A stretch of 64,000 nt of DNA, taken from NCBI GenBank assembly GCA_013176395.1, contig JABMLP010000002.1, positions 1,054,001 through 1,118,000 on the forward strand, given 5' to 3'. Below the pieces are notes generated by a model. That model was not told the origin of the DNA. It saw only the letters and a list, made by a program, of their open reading frames with translations, and did no database searches. Source of the DNA: Venturia oleaginea. Taxonomy: Eukaryota > Ascomycota > Dothideomycetes > Venturiales > Venturiaceae. The position numbers and the translations under genes are program-made. The stretch's first letter is position 1, and each line of letters starts with the position of its first letter. This document shows positions 10,517-23,000 of this stretch, piece after piece.

Positions 10517-13358
10517 ATGGACGAAATACGCCACCACCACGGTAAGTTTACTGTCTCTCGCCCGTAGACCCCCCAAAGAGTCAGGGCCTTCGCCCGGCCT
10601 TCGCCCGTGTCCACCACGCCAACAACAACAACAACAACACCAACACCAACACCAACGGCATTCTCATCCCATCTATCCGTATTCCCATCCCATCCAGCAT
10701 CCCCCCCGCGTCACAATATCACCACCGTCCTCACCACGACAATTCCCTCGCTCTGCCATGTCGCATAGCCGCCCAATTGATAAATCGTGCGGGGAATGCT
10801 AACACGATAACAATAAAGTCCGCTCCTCCTCCGCTTCCAGCAATGCGCCGCCGCCGCCGACTCGCCCCGAAGACGCTAACTTGACGTATCAGACGGTAGC
10901 AGGACTAGCTGGCGACGATATAAATCCCAGAGCTCGTAAACGACGGCGAAGCGACTCTCGTGCGTCCATCAACAGCATCAACGCCGCCGACCACCAGGAA
11001 CTCGCTGAGCTATTCTCCCACGGTCTGCCGTACAACGTGGATTCTAGCGTTGCTGTGCCGCTGCTCAACGCTGCGCAAAACGGTGCTGCGTCAAACGGGC
11101 CACTTGCAGCAAGCCATGCGCGAAGCAACTCTCGTGTCATGGACGCTCATATCGACATGGGAGGTATATATGGTTACCCGCCTGAGAAAATGACTGTCCA
11201 GATCCCGCGAGCTCCTTCGCCCGTAAAATATGAGCAATCGGACTTGGAATACGGACCGTATCATGCCCAGTACTGGTCTTTCGTGGGCAACGACCTGAAT
11301 GCTGGGACGCCCCTCGCTTCGAATGGTGGATATCAGAGTCCATACGGGAGCATAGCTCCTGATCCGTATTATCCACCAGCTCAGGACTCGCAGTTGGGAA
11401 TGTCAGGAGATCTTCACCAGAACAGCTATTCGAATACGAGCGATCCCATGTTCACCAGTCACTCGCGGCAATCGTCATATCAGAATTGTGTGGCGACTTC
11501 TGATCCATCAAACGTGTATCCGTCTCCTATTGACAGCTTCACCTGGGGATATCCAGCGGCAGATCCTTTGCTGCAACACCAAAGTCTGCCAGTGCTCGAA
11601 AATCTGTCCAGCCAGATCCTGTCCACCCTTTTCTCTAGCACTGTTCACGATTTTGTGACCACAGTCACGGAGCCGGAAACTGGCAAAGGCCAGGCTTATG
11701 CAGCACTAGAAGCTCTGTTCGAGCAAACCAAAAAGCATTTTGCAAGAGACGCAATATTCATCGACCCTTCTGGGTTGCAGCTTAATGGAACATCAATACA
11801 GACGATTCGGAAAGCAAATCTGGCGACTTTCGTTATCACCATTTTCCGTGGCAGAGATGTCCCGTTTCTGGATCTCAACGAGGCTTTTCTCGACGTATTC
11901 ATGCCTGCTGGAAGTCGACTCTACAAGATGGAAGGCGCCCTGTTCCTCGAACTCAAAACGCAAGCCTACATTTCGGTCATGCTTAACACAGATCTTGCCA
12001 AGGAGGATGTTCTCGATCAACTATTCCCTCGCGACCTACAACTAGTCATTCTGCGACGAAGACCAGAGCCAACGCATCTAGCGCAAAGTGAGCAAGACTT
12101 CATAAGTCGCATCAACACCAGGCGTCAGTATTTGATGGCTGGATCGGACGATATGGATTCCCTGAGCCAACTACCTCAGAAATACAACTGGGCCGATTTC
12201 CTTGAAGAAGCTCGCATGTGCGTTAGTCGCGCACTGGAACTACTGGATACAAAGGCAAGTTACAAGTTTAAGTTTTAATATCTGCCGGCATTCTCACACG
12301 ATAATCCCTGGCTCCGCCGTCACCCGGGGTTCCGATCGACTTCATGGAGCGCAGACCAAGGCTGTGCTGTCCTATATTGCTTGAAGTATGGTGCACTATT
12401 TGGAAAGCTCCGACACACTACCCCGGATGGCAATCCAAGTGCAAGCGTGCCTTTCTCGCATCTCGCACATGACCACGTTTCAGATATCCGGATGATCGTG
12501 CCCGGCAACTAAACACGGTCTACACGAAAATGAAACGGCGATAGCAATTTCAGCAAGCCATCTCGATACCAGCACGTGTATATCGGGTGCACTTTCGGTG
12601 CTTAATTCAAACTTCGGGCCATATCACTCGGCTATTATTGGAGACTAGGCTGACAATTTACCCCACAGGATCCCAATTCGATACCCATGTCGTCGAATCC
12701 GGAAGACCCGATTACGAAGGCCACTTTGGCTGCACACGCCGCGATATCAGGCCAGCACACAAGTGCCTTCCAACACCAAGGCTACCACTCGCCGACGACG
12801 CTGCACACGCCGCCGTTTTCAACAGAGTTGAGACACTCCCATAAGAGAAAAAGGTCGTCGACGTCGGGTGGTTCTGGCGATTCATCTTCGGTTAGTCTAA
12901 GTAGTCCAACTGCAAACATGAACTCGCAGTTTGAAGATTCGAGGACCACAAGCTCACATACAAAGTCTGCTACTGCCTTTAACAGCCGCCGCCTGCCAGG
13001 CACACCTTCTACCCGTCGACCATGGACACAAGATGAAGAAAAGGCCCTTATGGATGGTCTCGAACGTGTCAAAGGCCCTCATTGGTCTCAAATATTGGCA
13101 CTCTACGGTGCGGGAGGTAGTATAAGCGAGGTTCTCAAGGATCGAAATCAGGTACAACTTAAGGATAAAGCGCGAAACTTAAAGCTTTTCTTTTTGAAGA
13201 GTGGGATTGATGTTCCTGTTTATCTGCAGCGTGTTACGGGAGAGCTGAAGACGAGGGCGCCTGCTCAGGCGGCGAAGATGGAGGCGAGGGAGAGGTTGAA
13301 GATGTTGGAGGAAGAGAAGTGTAAAAGAGGACTGAGTGAAGATGTCAAGGGGCGATGA
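10517..13358 (+). CDS. TBF1/TRF-like telomere-repeat (telobox) binding protein
   Basis: Model: join(10517..10541,10819..12254,12669..13358), 716 aa. Members bind TTAGGG-type repeats at telomeres and at some gene promoters. The large exon has an N-terminal disordered part with a basic RARKRRR patch, then a TRF-homology dimerisation region with [26 protein letters not shown] and [15 protein letters not shown]. The last exon has the Myb/telobox module: [19 protein letters not shown], a second Trp in [10 protein letters not shown], and [19 protein letters not shown], whose VxLKDKxRN is the telobox signature. Neither half has a proper partner otherwise, so one gene is the simplest reading. The join uses a GC donor (AAG|GCAAGT) and CAG|GAT at 12668, with a CTGAC branch-like site 20 nt upstream; at 414 nt this intron is long. 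The first exon (MDEIRHHH, then GGTAAGT) and the 277-nt intron 1, which contains a CAACAA/CACCAACA repeat, are inferred. Confidence 0.78.
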
Positions 13359-15126
13359 TGATGGAGTATTAGGCTTCGCATTTGGATTGTATTCCAGCGA
13401 GGAGAAGAGATGGTACGAAATTGATGCCAATCTCATCTCAGCGCTGTTGAAGGAATGTAAAGTGTCGCCCAGGGTCGAGAGAAAGAAAGCAGAAGAGTCG
13501 TTGGTCGCAGGACAAGGAAGATGTAGTTGGAAACCCAGGGCCGTGGCATGACACGATATGGAAAGAGAGCACGCACAATGCGGTGAGATGAAAAAGCAAA
13601 GGGGATGATCACAACGACAAGACCACGACATTCACGATACCCAGGCGACTGTTTGGATACAAAGGAAAAGCACAAAAAGCATTTTTTACAGTTGGGAGGC
13701 AGGGCAGCCATTGTCTGGATTATTCTGTGGACCATGTATGAGTCATGGCAATTGTGTGTCATGAGCCATGATCGATCACGATTCACTGTCTTTTAGCGAA
13801 TGTTTTTCTATCATCTTCTTCTCTTACAATGGCTCAAATGCTTATTCATACCATCACTTTCAGAATACCCATTTTTTCCAGCACCGCTTTTGGGACCTCA
13901 TGATTGGTTGTTGGAGAATATCGTTTCGACTCTTACATACCGCATTAATCGGCGAAACTCGATAACTCAAAACCAAGGCTCTAGGCCAGCAATAGCCATA
14001 AGTGGAGATGTTTCTCGAGATTCTCTGGTTCGTTGCAATTCCGTTCGCTCGAAAGCTTAGCGTCTTGATTTTGAGCTATCGAATTTCGCCAATTATTGAT
14101 GCGGTATTAATTTCACTATCTCGAACATTGTCCTGGCACTTGTAAGAGAAGCGATGGAGCAATTGGACATGCTCGGAGTCTAATTGGTTAGATTTATAAG
14201 GACATGGAGCCTTCCTTGCAAATCTGTATAATGGTATCTGACGAGCTTGGAGAACCATTCAATCGGGCCCTCGTGGCCAATAAGGTTCCGAGCCGTCAGA
14301 AGGCTGTTCTAAAAATACGCGTTGTGCCGTTGGATATCGATGTTGACAATGATCGGTTTGTGGCCATGACCTCGAATTGTGTTTGCGGAGGCTTGCTCGT
14401 CGGGATGTGGTAGTGAGGCTGAAAATGGATTGATCATTCTTATCCCTGGTTTGTACTCCTTGTCTGTGTTTTCCTCTTTGATAGCCTTGTGTAGAATAGT
14501 GGGCAGTTGATAGTAAGCCGCAAGGCCGAAGAAAAATGACTTGAATCCAAATACCTTTGGGGGAGAACCTGCTAAAGGAAGCAAGGCTAGTTTCTATTGA
14601 AATTTCGAAAGTCTTGGAAGAGTGTAGAAGATGATTTTGTATATATTATCTAATTTACAGTTCTTGGGAAGAATTTTATACGCTCTTGGTAGTTGATATT
14701 AATTACGGACGACTAGATACCTTGATATATCTAAGTATATCTCGTAATCTTCCTTTCAAATTTGTGGGCCGTGGCGTTCTTGCGGCTCACTGATTAATTA
14801 ATTAATAAGCCAATTTTTTTTAGGCTGAACTAGATCTTCATTATCCTCCACCGACTCTGCAACCATCACCCCCTTTCCAACAGATTACATTTCGCCACGG
14901 AGTTTACTTCAGATCGACTCTGGGACCAACTATCATCAACCATCCATACCGGGAACTGCTTGCAATCTCAATCCACCATCAAAACCTGATCCCGGATTGG
15001 CTATCCGGACAGCATCAACCGCTGCCACATCTCCCGCTTGACAGTTCCACATCCGGCTTATCGTAACCTCAACATTCGTAATGCTCTTGCGCCAAACCAC
15101 CACGTTTTTTTCATCGATTTTTTGCA
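13359..15126. other. Intergenic region with a relic inverted-repeat element
   Basis: 1.77 kb without a supportable gene. It contains the foldback element at 13938-14106 (listed separately) and an AT-rich part at about 14600-14830 with a TTAATTAATTAATAA stretch. The right end is probably the promoter of the next gene. Confidence 0.4.
13938..14106. repeat. MITE-like inverted-repeat relic with transition-type decay
   Basis: Two arms of about 40-50 nt face each other: 13938-13985 begins TACCGCATTAAT and 14054-14106, read on the other strand, begins TACCGCATCAAT. They stay alignable through GGCGAAA, TCGATA and CTCAAAA blocks. Nearly all differences are C/T or G/A, plus one 3-nt indel. The outer ends are TA, which would fit a Tc1/mariner-type TA target. 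About 70 nt lie between the arms, with no coding frame. The repeat is seen; the MITE origin is inference. Confidence 0.6.
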
Positions 15127-16140
15127 ATGTTGTCGCCTCGTTTACTTAGACAGAGTGTTCAAACAATCAAGACTTTTCTCCCGCCTCCACATTCTCGACA
15201 TTTCTATGCGGCATTTTTGCCGCCCGTCCGCACAGCCTCATGGAAAATTGCTTTGCCTGTTGCCGTAGGCATCATGGCAAGTTCTTGCGCGATTTTGGCC
15301 TTCGCCCCGCTCTCTCGATCAGACAGCCCGTCAAGCACGGATGCGAGGCGCTCCTCAGTCTCCAGAAGTAGGCCTCCGGCATGGACCGAAGAAGATCAGA
15401 GGAGGTGGGAGAGAGAAGAGATACTGCAAGAATTTTTCGACTCACCAAGCGGGACCAATTATGACTTACTTGGTCTTCTAGCAGTACTTCTCGTCCAGTC
15501 ATATCATCGGAAGATGTTTCGAAACGAGAAGTTGAGCAGCTATGAATTACTTCTTCTTATAGCCTGTCACCGCCTAGGTCAGCTTCGTATCAGCGGTTTG
15601 GGGCACGGGGGTCGCGAGCGTGATGTGCAAGAAAGGAGCGCGGAGTCGCTCGCTGCAAACGAGAAACATTATTTGGAACTGTGGGACCCATCACCATGGT
15701 TCAAAAATGAAGGGTTTAGAATGGAGGATCTACCACTAACAGACGAAGACGTCAAGACAGCTCTCGTCGGCCTCATAATCTGCCATTGGGTCTTAGTAGA
15801 GTTCGCAATTTCCAGGGCTGCTTCAAAAGAAGAAAAAGTGAGAACACTTCCACTGACCCTGAGCGATCCACTCATCCAGGAGCACATCAAATCTTCCAAC
15901 TTCAAGGCGCAGCTTGAACCGACTGAAATATATATTTTGGGTCACACTGTCTTTGAGGCAGAGAAGGCGGTGCAGAAGCCCGAAGTGAAGGCAGCGTTCG
16001 AACAAGCGGGTCTTGCTATAGAAAGTAAGGAGACGCAGCGGGTTAGGACAGTGGGCAGGGCATGGGTGTACGAAACGCTCTATATCACAGCAACCGAGTA
16101 TGAGAAGTATGCTGCAGAACACATCATCAGAACCAAATGA
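15127..16140 (+). CDS. Unrecognised protein with mitochondrial-type N-terminus and one membrane segment
   Basis: A single open frame of 337 aa with no intron. The N-terminus is rich in Arg, Ser and Leu with few acidic residues (MLSPRLLRQSVQTIKTFL), like a mitochondrial import signal. A hydrophobic segment at about residues 40-62 (WKIALPVAVGIMASSCAILAF) could span a membrane. The rest is soluble-looking and helical, with two further hydrophobic helices (NYDLLGLLAVLLVQSY and LVGLIICHWVLVEFA). I do not recognise the family. The ATG at 15127 is the first in frame. Regular codon use and a clean stop support a real gene. Confidence 0.72.
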   Translation: MLSPRLLRQSVQTIKTFLPPPHSRHFYAAFLPPVRTASWKIALPVAVGIMASSCAILAFAPLSRSDSPSSTDARRSSVSRSRPPAWTEEDQRRWEREEILQEFFDSPSGTNYDLLGLLAVLLVQSYHRKMFRNEKLSSYELLLLIACHRLGQLRISGLGHGGRERDVQERSAESLAANEKHYLELWDPSPWFKNEGFRMEDLPLTDEDVKTALVGLIICHWVLVEFAISRAASKEEKVRTLPLTLSDPLIQEHIKSSNFKAQLEPTEIYILGHTVFEAEKAVQKPEVKAAFEQAGLAIESKETQRVRTVGRAWVYETLYITATEYEKYAAEHIIRTK

Positions 16141-16563
16141 GAGAATGGCATTCTTGAGGCTTGAGCTTTTGTTTAGAGAACAAACTGTGTTGGACTGATC
16201 TTATGATGAGACCTCCTGCTTCCTTTGAACGAGTTCGAGTTATTTCCCTTGCCCACAGAAAATGATCTCGGTTCTCACGCACAGTCGGCCTTCCTAGACT
16301 TGATAGAAGGAGCAGGGCAGTTCTCGAGCTGTTGCGAGTCGAGACTCGATCCTTCCAGTTGACTTGCGGAAAGGCATCTCTTACCACAATTCCGCGTTCA
16401 CAATCCTCTCACCCTCTACATCTTGTAAACGAACAGATCAAAGCAGCATCGAATTTCATTACTGCGCACTTTATTCTCGAGTACAGCGAATCTCCATTCT
16501 ACATATTCGCATTTCTCATTAATCACATTGCCACATCCCACCTCATTCACAAGGATATCGACA

Positions 16564-17063
16564 ATGACGACAAATATTCTTAGCAGCCAATACGTCTCGG
16601 CGGCAGAAATATCCATGACTGAACAGGTGGGAAAAGCTTTGTCGGGTTGCAAGAAAATCTTGGAATACGATCCAATGGCTGCTATGACGGTGAGTTTTGT
16701 TCATTCAACTATTGATTACCCGCAGAACATAAGCAGACCATAACCTCGTTGGCTGGATCACAGACGGAAGCACGATTGGCAATGCGTCACCACTCTAGGA
16801 TGGCAGGGAAATCTATTAAGGAAAATCGTACACCCGACCAATCCCAAGCCATCGCGCAAGACATTATCGATTTCGTATGGTTCACTGCTGCGACTTTTCC
16901 GCCAGAGTACGAAGACGAAGAAGTCATGGAGGAGGCGATCCTGGACGATTCTGCATTTGAGTGGCTGGTTGAGTTTGCTGATCAAGGATTTGGCCAACCT
17001 TTGGCTTCACTGTCTGGGGATAGAAGTGAACAGTCTGGAGATAGATTAATTATTGCAGCTTGA
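16564..17063 (+). CDS. Small unrecognised protein (150 aa)
   Basis: Model: join(16564..16689,16737..17063). The first exon reads MTTNILSSQYVSAAEISM and ends MAAMT before a GTGAGT donor. A 47-nt intron with an ATTGAT branch-like motif ends GCAG, and phase is kept. The second exon contains RHHSRMAGKSIKENRTPDQ and an acidic stretch (PPEYEDEEVMEEAILDD), then a short hydrophobic end. No domain is recognised. The short exon chain and 5' UTR-like AT/C-rich leader support a gene, but it could be spurious. Confidence 0.55.
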
Positions 17064-17718
17064 GTTACTTATTTGCAACAGGTCTTTTTCTGTATCAACT
17101 AATGAGCATGCAAATGAAGCAGCCAACATGCGATGTAGTCGTTCGCCTGCTGATCGCAGAGTCCGGCTCAAGACGGTCAAGAATAACATCCATCTTCTTT
17201 GCCTTTGAAGCATGGCTCGAAAGTGCTACATAACAATTAGTCTTGCCATGTTACTACCATGGAACCAGCAAAAAATCGACTCCAGCCTAATATAACTGGG
17301 GATTAAAGTTTGTAGTGTAGATCCAAACCACTCAACTTCCGATGTGGTGTATCGGTACGAGAAACTTTCTACGACACCGCAAAACGCTAACTAACGACTC
17401 TTAGGCTGTGTGTTTCTACCATTGCTTTCAACAATGTGATTTCGCTAATTCCGGTCAGATCATCACCCGCTTTCAACAGTGAAGTTTCGGGTAGAGCCGG
17501 GTGTAAGTTACATTATTCATTCAACAAATGAAATAAATCATCTAACAGGTTGTCAGTCGACTCCCGGCATCGGAAATTTTTGACAGTTTTTTGCCGATTT
17601 TTGTGGTGGGATGTGCTAGAATTTCGGTAGATTTTTTTCTTACCAGGATGTCTTATCGATTGGTTGATTGTGGAGCCAGCCTTGTCATCGAGCATTAGTG
17701 CATTTTCGTTTGTTCCGT
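17064..17718. other. Intergenic region
   Basis: About 650 bp with no gene seen. Two loosely similar blocks share GCTTTCAACA followed by GTGATTTCG or GTGAAGTTTCGGG (about 17420-17490), which hints at a small degenerate direct repeat. T-rich tracts lie at about 17580-17640. Confidence 0.35.
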
Positions 17719-19687
17719 TTACCCATATCGAATTTCTCCAGCACCGTCGCGGAACCAATCGTCGTTTTGGATTCCCTCCTCTGTCGTGGCGTAATTGATA
17801 ATCGTGCTCTTTGTTGTGGTGTAGGCGTGGTATGCGTCTTTGCCGTTTTCGCTTCCTACACCAGAGCTGCCGACACCGCCCCAGGGTGAGGATGGATCGT
17901 TACGGTGGTGTGTGTTTACTTTGATGGCCTACATTAGCATTGTGGGCGTGCGAAGACTTGGATTGAGAGACTTTACCCCAGCAAATTCCAGCCTCAATTT
18001 GGTCTGTTACTCGGAAAGCCTGCGACAAGTCCTGCGTCCAGACCGCAGCTCCGAGTCCAAATTCGCTATCGTTCGCGTGTACGATGGCGTCGTCCTCGTT
18101 TGCAAACAGCACGACAACAATAACCGGTCCAAAGGCCTCTTGTTTCCAAAGCTTCGAATCAAATATACTCCCATGCGCGTTGCTGCAAATGATCGTGGGT
18201 GGGTAGTAATAACCCTTGGAGAAGTCTGTGCCATCGAGCGAGGAAATACCAGACATTCTTTCGCCTCCAGTCACGATGGTGACTCCTTTCGATTTTGCTT
18301 CATCTACGAGACGCACGATTCCGTCCAGCTGTTTGGCTGAGATAACAGGGCCCATCATGGATTCGGGATTCTTCGGGGAGCCCATGCGGCGAGTGATTGA
18401 CTCGGCTTTGATCTTGAGCTTTTCGACGAGCTGGGGATATATCGATGCTTCGACCAGGATTCGGGTGGCAGCGACACATGTCTGGCTTCTGTTAGCAGGA
18501 GAGCGAGTACTAGGTATGGTAGCTAGAGATTTACTTGTCCACTGGCGATGAATGATGCGAAAGCGATACCATTCACGGCCAGATCAAGATCGGCTTTCTC
18601 TACAGACACTCGTCAGTCTTGTGGAGCAAATTGGAGCGCAGCAGTGGCTACCAAAAACGATAAGAGGAGCTTTGCCTCCAAGTTCAGCTGTATAGTGCGC
18701 CAAATTTTGACCAGCGATGGCACCAATTGCTCTTCCAGCTTCTGTCGATCCCTAATCCGAGTCAATGGCTGCCAAATAATATCAATGGATAATTCTACTC
18801 ACCGTAACATCAACCTTCTTAATGATAGAGTGCTCCACTAAAGCTTTGCCGGTTGTGTGTCCGAAACCAGGAAGAACTGTAAACACACCATCTGGAACTA
18901 AAACCATATAGTGAGCAGAGATCACAGACCGGGATGTGAACTTCATACGGCCAGCTTCCTTCATCAATTTCCCAAGCACCAGACTCGTCAAGGGCGTCAA
19001 CTCTGAAGGCTTCAAGATGATCGAGTTTCCAGCAGCAAGAGCTGGCGCAATCTTCTTCACCGCAATAAGAAGTGGATGATTACTACACGAACCTATTAGC
19101 GACACCAAAAAGGTAAGAAAGAGCAACACCCTACAAAGGCGTAATCTGCGCCACAACACCCAATGGTTTCCTATCAATCCAATTATGCAATTCCCCCATC
19201 GTAGGCAACACAGCCCTCTCCTCCGTCCTAATAAGAGCAGCATAATACTTGAACCATCTCACCAAACTCGGTACTTGGGCGTTCATCTCCCGAATCGCCC
19301 GCCCAGTCTGTCGTACTTCAAGAGCAATGAGTCCCACAATATTCGCAGTAAGTAAATCCGCAATCTTTTCCAAGACATCTGCTCGCACGTTTCGTGGTGC
19401 GCGGGACCAGACTCCAGATTTGAAGGTTTTGTGTGCCCGTTCGACGGCATGGTTGACATTGAACGCATCTGCGGTGTGGCATCCGGAGAAGGTGAGTTTG
19501 AATGTTACATATGGTGCAGCTTTCGAGTCTTACTGTGCGAATGTCTCTCCTGTCGATGGGTCTTCTACTGGAATACTGTGCGAGAGGGTTACATTTTAAA
19601 ACAGGGATGCCTGGTAGGAGGAACTCACATCTCTCCGTAGCCCTCCTTCTCCTCGCCGGCAACCTACATGGAATATGTTTGCGACAT
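17719..19687 (-). pseudogene. Aldehyde dehydrogenase (ALDH superfamily), probably disabled
   Basis: ALDH enzymes oxidise aldehydes to acids with NAD(P). Exon pieces in order: MSQTYSM, VAGEEKEGYGE, PVEDPSTGETFAQ, a block with TFKSGVWSRAPRNVRADVLEK, TPFNHPLLIAVKKIAPALAAG, the cofactor region ending KKVDVT-GSTEAG, YTAELGGKAPLIVF with the catalytic base Glu, and SGQTCVAATR with the catalytic Cys. Then come the EAFGPVIVV region and WGGVGSSGVGSENG near the end. Several introns splice cleanly in phase. Three faults stand out: an in-frame TAG at 19664-19666 right after MSQTYSM; a TAA at 19530-19532 where the obvious 65-nt intron (GTAAGA...GCAG) leaves the wrong phase; and a phase error at the last intron (about 17931). 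Both stops could arise from CAG/CAA by a single C-to-T change. A functional gene with odd splicing cannot be excluded. It is closest to betaine/salicylaldehyde-type fungal ALDHs. Confidence 0.65.
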
Positions 19688-20047
19688 TTTTGATGATGTT
19701 GGGTGTTGGTTGGAACAAGGGAGAGGACGCGAGAAGTGTCGGGTCTATTCTCAGCCATATCGGGTAGTGCTTCCGTTAGCGGCTGCGTGCGTTCGATGAA
19801 TCTTCGAGGTTTTGTTCAACCCCGTAGTTTCATAATTTTTCCTTCATTTCAAGATCAAATCTTCATATTTCGATCTCTAGCTCCAGTGGCGAGAAGAGAA
19901 GTTATGCGTATATTACCAATCGCTGGCCTAGTTGGGTATCTTAATTCGCCAAAAGGAAAGAAAAAAATGCCCAATCTTTGCTTGCCCAAGAATACACACC
20001 ATGTCTACAAGACACGCAGACCGATCAACTCCCGCTATCTCAATCGT
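19688..20047. other. Short intergenic gap (ALDH - histidine kinase)
   Basis: 360 bp between the ALDH start and the kinase stop. It should carry the ALDH promoter and the kinase 3' UTR. Nothing specific is visible. Confidence 0.35.
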
Positions 20048-23000
20048 CTATTTGCTTGTAGCCGCCAAAAAAACGAATAACTTCTCAATCTTCAGAAGCA
20101 AATCAGGTATCCTGAATGGTTTGGTGACAACATCATCCATTCCACTCTCCATTGCTGTCGTGATTTGCCCCTCTCTCACGTTGGCTGTAACGGCAATAAC
20201 GGGGACATGGCCTTGTATTATCCCTGCCATCTCCATCTTTCTGATCACGCTCACGCAGGTAAGGCCGTCCATGTTTGGCTAAGAAGGTTAGTAGATGACG
20301 TTATCGAAAGAGATTCATAGCAACCATACCATTTCAAGGTCCATCAGTATGACGGACAGTCGTTTTCCGCCTGGGCTGCGGTAACAGGTTCTTTCAAGGA
20401 AAGCAAGTGCTTCGAGACCATCGCTGGCCGCGCTGACTGTATGACCGACTCTCCTAAGCTGTTGGACCAGAATCTTCTGATTGACCAAATTGTCCTCGAC
20501 AACAAGAATTTCAAGATCTCTTGGGTCGAATTCCGGCGCCAGTGTAGGTACAGGGGTCATTGATGCCGATAATGGCGATGTCACCAATGGGGGTGTCAAC
20601 AACGCCGTAAGCGATGGAACATCTTCAGAAATGGGCGTTTTAATAGCTTGACTGACGGTTAAATCCGCAGAGAACTCGGGCGTATGCGCCATTATATGAC
20701 GAGGCTTGGTATGGCCAGGCGGTTCAGACTTTCGAGCCATCACGTAAAACCCAAACGTGCTTCCGACACCAGCTTCTGATACGACCCCGATCTGTCCACC
20801 ATGTAGTTCTGCGAGTTGCCTGCAGATATAAAGCCCGAGCCCAGAACCTAGATAGATAGTAAGTATAGTATTCCTATAACAGTTTCTAAACGATGAAGAT
20901 TAGCTGTAGTACCTCCGTATTGTGCGTGCGTTCTTGGTGAAGCCTGCGAGAACTTCTTGAAGAGCTGTTGCATTTCCTCTTCGTTGAGACCACAACCAGT
21001 ATCCCGAACCTTCAAGCGAAGATACATAACTTCTCCTGTGCCCCAATCATCGCTTATCGTAGGGTCGACCGTAGCATTCTTTGTCGGAATGTACTCGAAA
21101 TGGCGCTCATTAACGACTACCGGAGGTTCCCGAGATACAGCGACGGACACTGTGATTGTCTTTCTATCTGAAGACGCTGTGAATTTGATGGCGTTTGTCA
21201 TCAGGTTGATCTGGTAAATAGGTTAGAACGAGCTGTATGAAAACTAGAAGGGTATATATACAAGAATCTGAAGCACTCGGCTGGGGTCGACCATCATCCA
21301 TTCCACCTTCAGCTCTTGAAGAGAAGAATGAGCCTCGAAAATAACCTGCAGGTCTTTAGATTGGAGCTCAGCATCAAACATCTTCACAGCCCGCTTGGCG
21401 ATCTCCACTGGTTTGACCGAAGCTGGCGTGATCATGAGAAGATTGCTATCCAATTTAGAAACAGTCAGGATATCGTCAACTATAGCCTTGGCTAGTTAGC
21501 ATGTGGGGACTTTGAATCGCCTCTCATGTGCTCACCTTTTGGTGCTGTACACATAAGGCGATCGTACTCGCTGCTTCTATGGAGTTTTCTACAGCATTTA
21601 GTGTCGGTGAAGTGCCTTTCGAGAAATATTCGCCCATCGTTGAGGAAATATCATCCGCACATTGAAGTATAGCACTCTATTGTATTTAGCTTGTATACCA
21701 ACCGCTGATGAAAGTGAAGAACATACCAATGGATTCCGAATCTCATGACAAGTGACATCGATGAATTCATTTTGCTGTCTTCGTGTCTCCTCTGCTTCTC
21801 TCAGCCGTTTTTCTTGGAGACCTTGCGCCCACTTAAGATGAGAAATATCTGTAATCGAACCCATAATACTTCGGAGCGAGCCGTCAGAAGCGAATTCTGG
21901 TTGTGCTGTAGTCAAGACCCAGTACTCTATGGCCTCGCCGTCAAGATCAACCTGTCTCACGGATGGTGCATTGAGTTGCAACTCTCCTGTAAAAGGAAGG
22001 TGATCGACGACCATACGATGCCATCCTTCCATCATTGATTGTCGACTGGCTTCCATCACATGGCTCATGAATGAGAACTCATAAAGATTATCTCTAGGAT
22101 GCCCTGTCATCTCGAAATAACGATCATTTGCCTCCCGTATAACGCCTTCTGGTGATATATTGAACATACCAAGAGGACTGAGGGCAGTCATTCGCCTGAG
22201 TCTAGATGTTTGCAATTCTAATGCTTGCGTCAGCTGCTCTTGCTCCACAGCGGCTGCTTCCGCAGCGTTTCTGCTGCGCCGAATTTCTTCTTCGAAGAGA
22301 ATGACTGATGCAAGAGAAGTCGCCACTTGTCTGTTGAGCATGCTTGAAAATGCCTTGTATTCGTCATCGTAAGGTCTTCTGGGGTTCACGCCCAACAACA
22401 AGAATGCCATAACAGTATCACCATTAGTAGGACGTAACGGGAATATGATAGCCTCGCGACATGGATCACCGAATCCGCGCCATGTAATTCCTTCGAGAAG
22501 CTCCTCAGGAAGAGTGCCATCTCTCGTGTGCAGGGTCGTAGGTTCTCGCGTTCTCATGCTTGTTCTGAATGACGAGATAAATCCTTCTCGGCTACGTTTG
22601 AGGTCGAGTTGCTGTGGAGCAGCAGGGTGTCCGTTCGGAATCCCGATAGATCCCTCAAGATGACATGACTTTAGGGATATAGTACTACCAGACGATATTG
22701 ATGAATGATCTTCGTCCTCGCCCTCTCCAACAGAATAAAGGAGGGCAAAAGGAACATCCCGGTGATTGTGCTCGAGTCCTTCGAGGAGGAGTTTCCAAAA
22801 ACGCTTGACGGTTTTAGCCAGGGCCACGTGTTCACCGACTTTATTGATCGTCTGCATTCTTCGCTGGCTGAGAACTTGCTTTGTCGTCTCAAAGGGAGCG
22901 TTATAGAATCCAAGAATTCGGTCACTCCCACCGTAAACAGGCCTTCCGTATGTGAGCATTAATCAAGTTGTTCGTAGGGAGGGAACGTACGTAAATGTCC

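Noticed and set aside
12255..12500. An open frame continuing in phase after the unspliced stop at 12276 of the TBF1-like gene
   Set aside because: It reads fairly naturally for about 80 codons but has no acceptor that joins it in phase to the exon before it and ends at a stop, so it fits intron sequence better.
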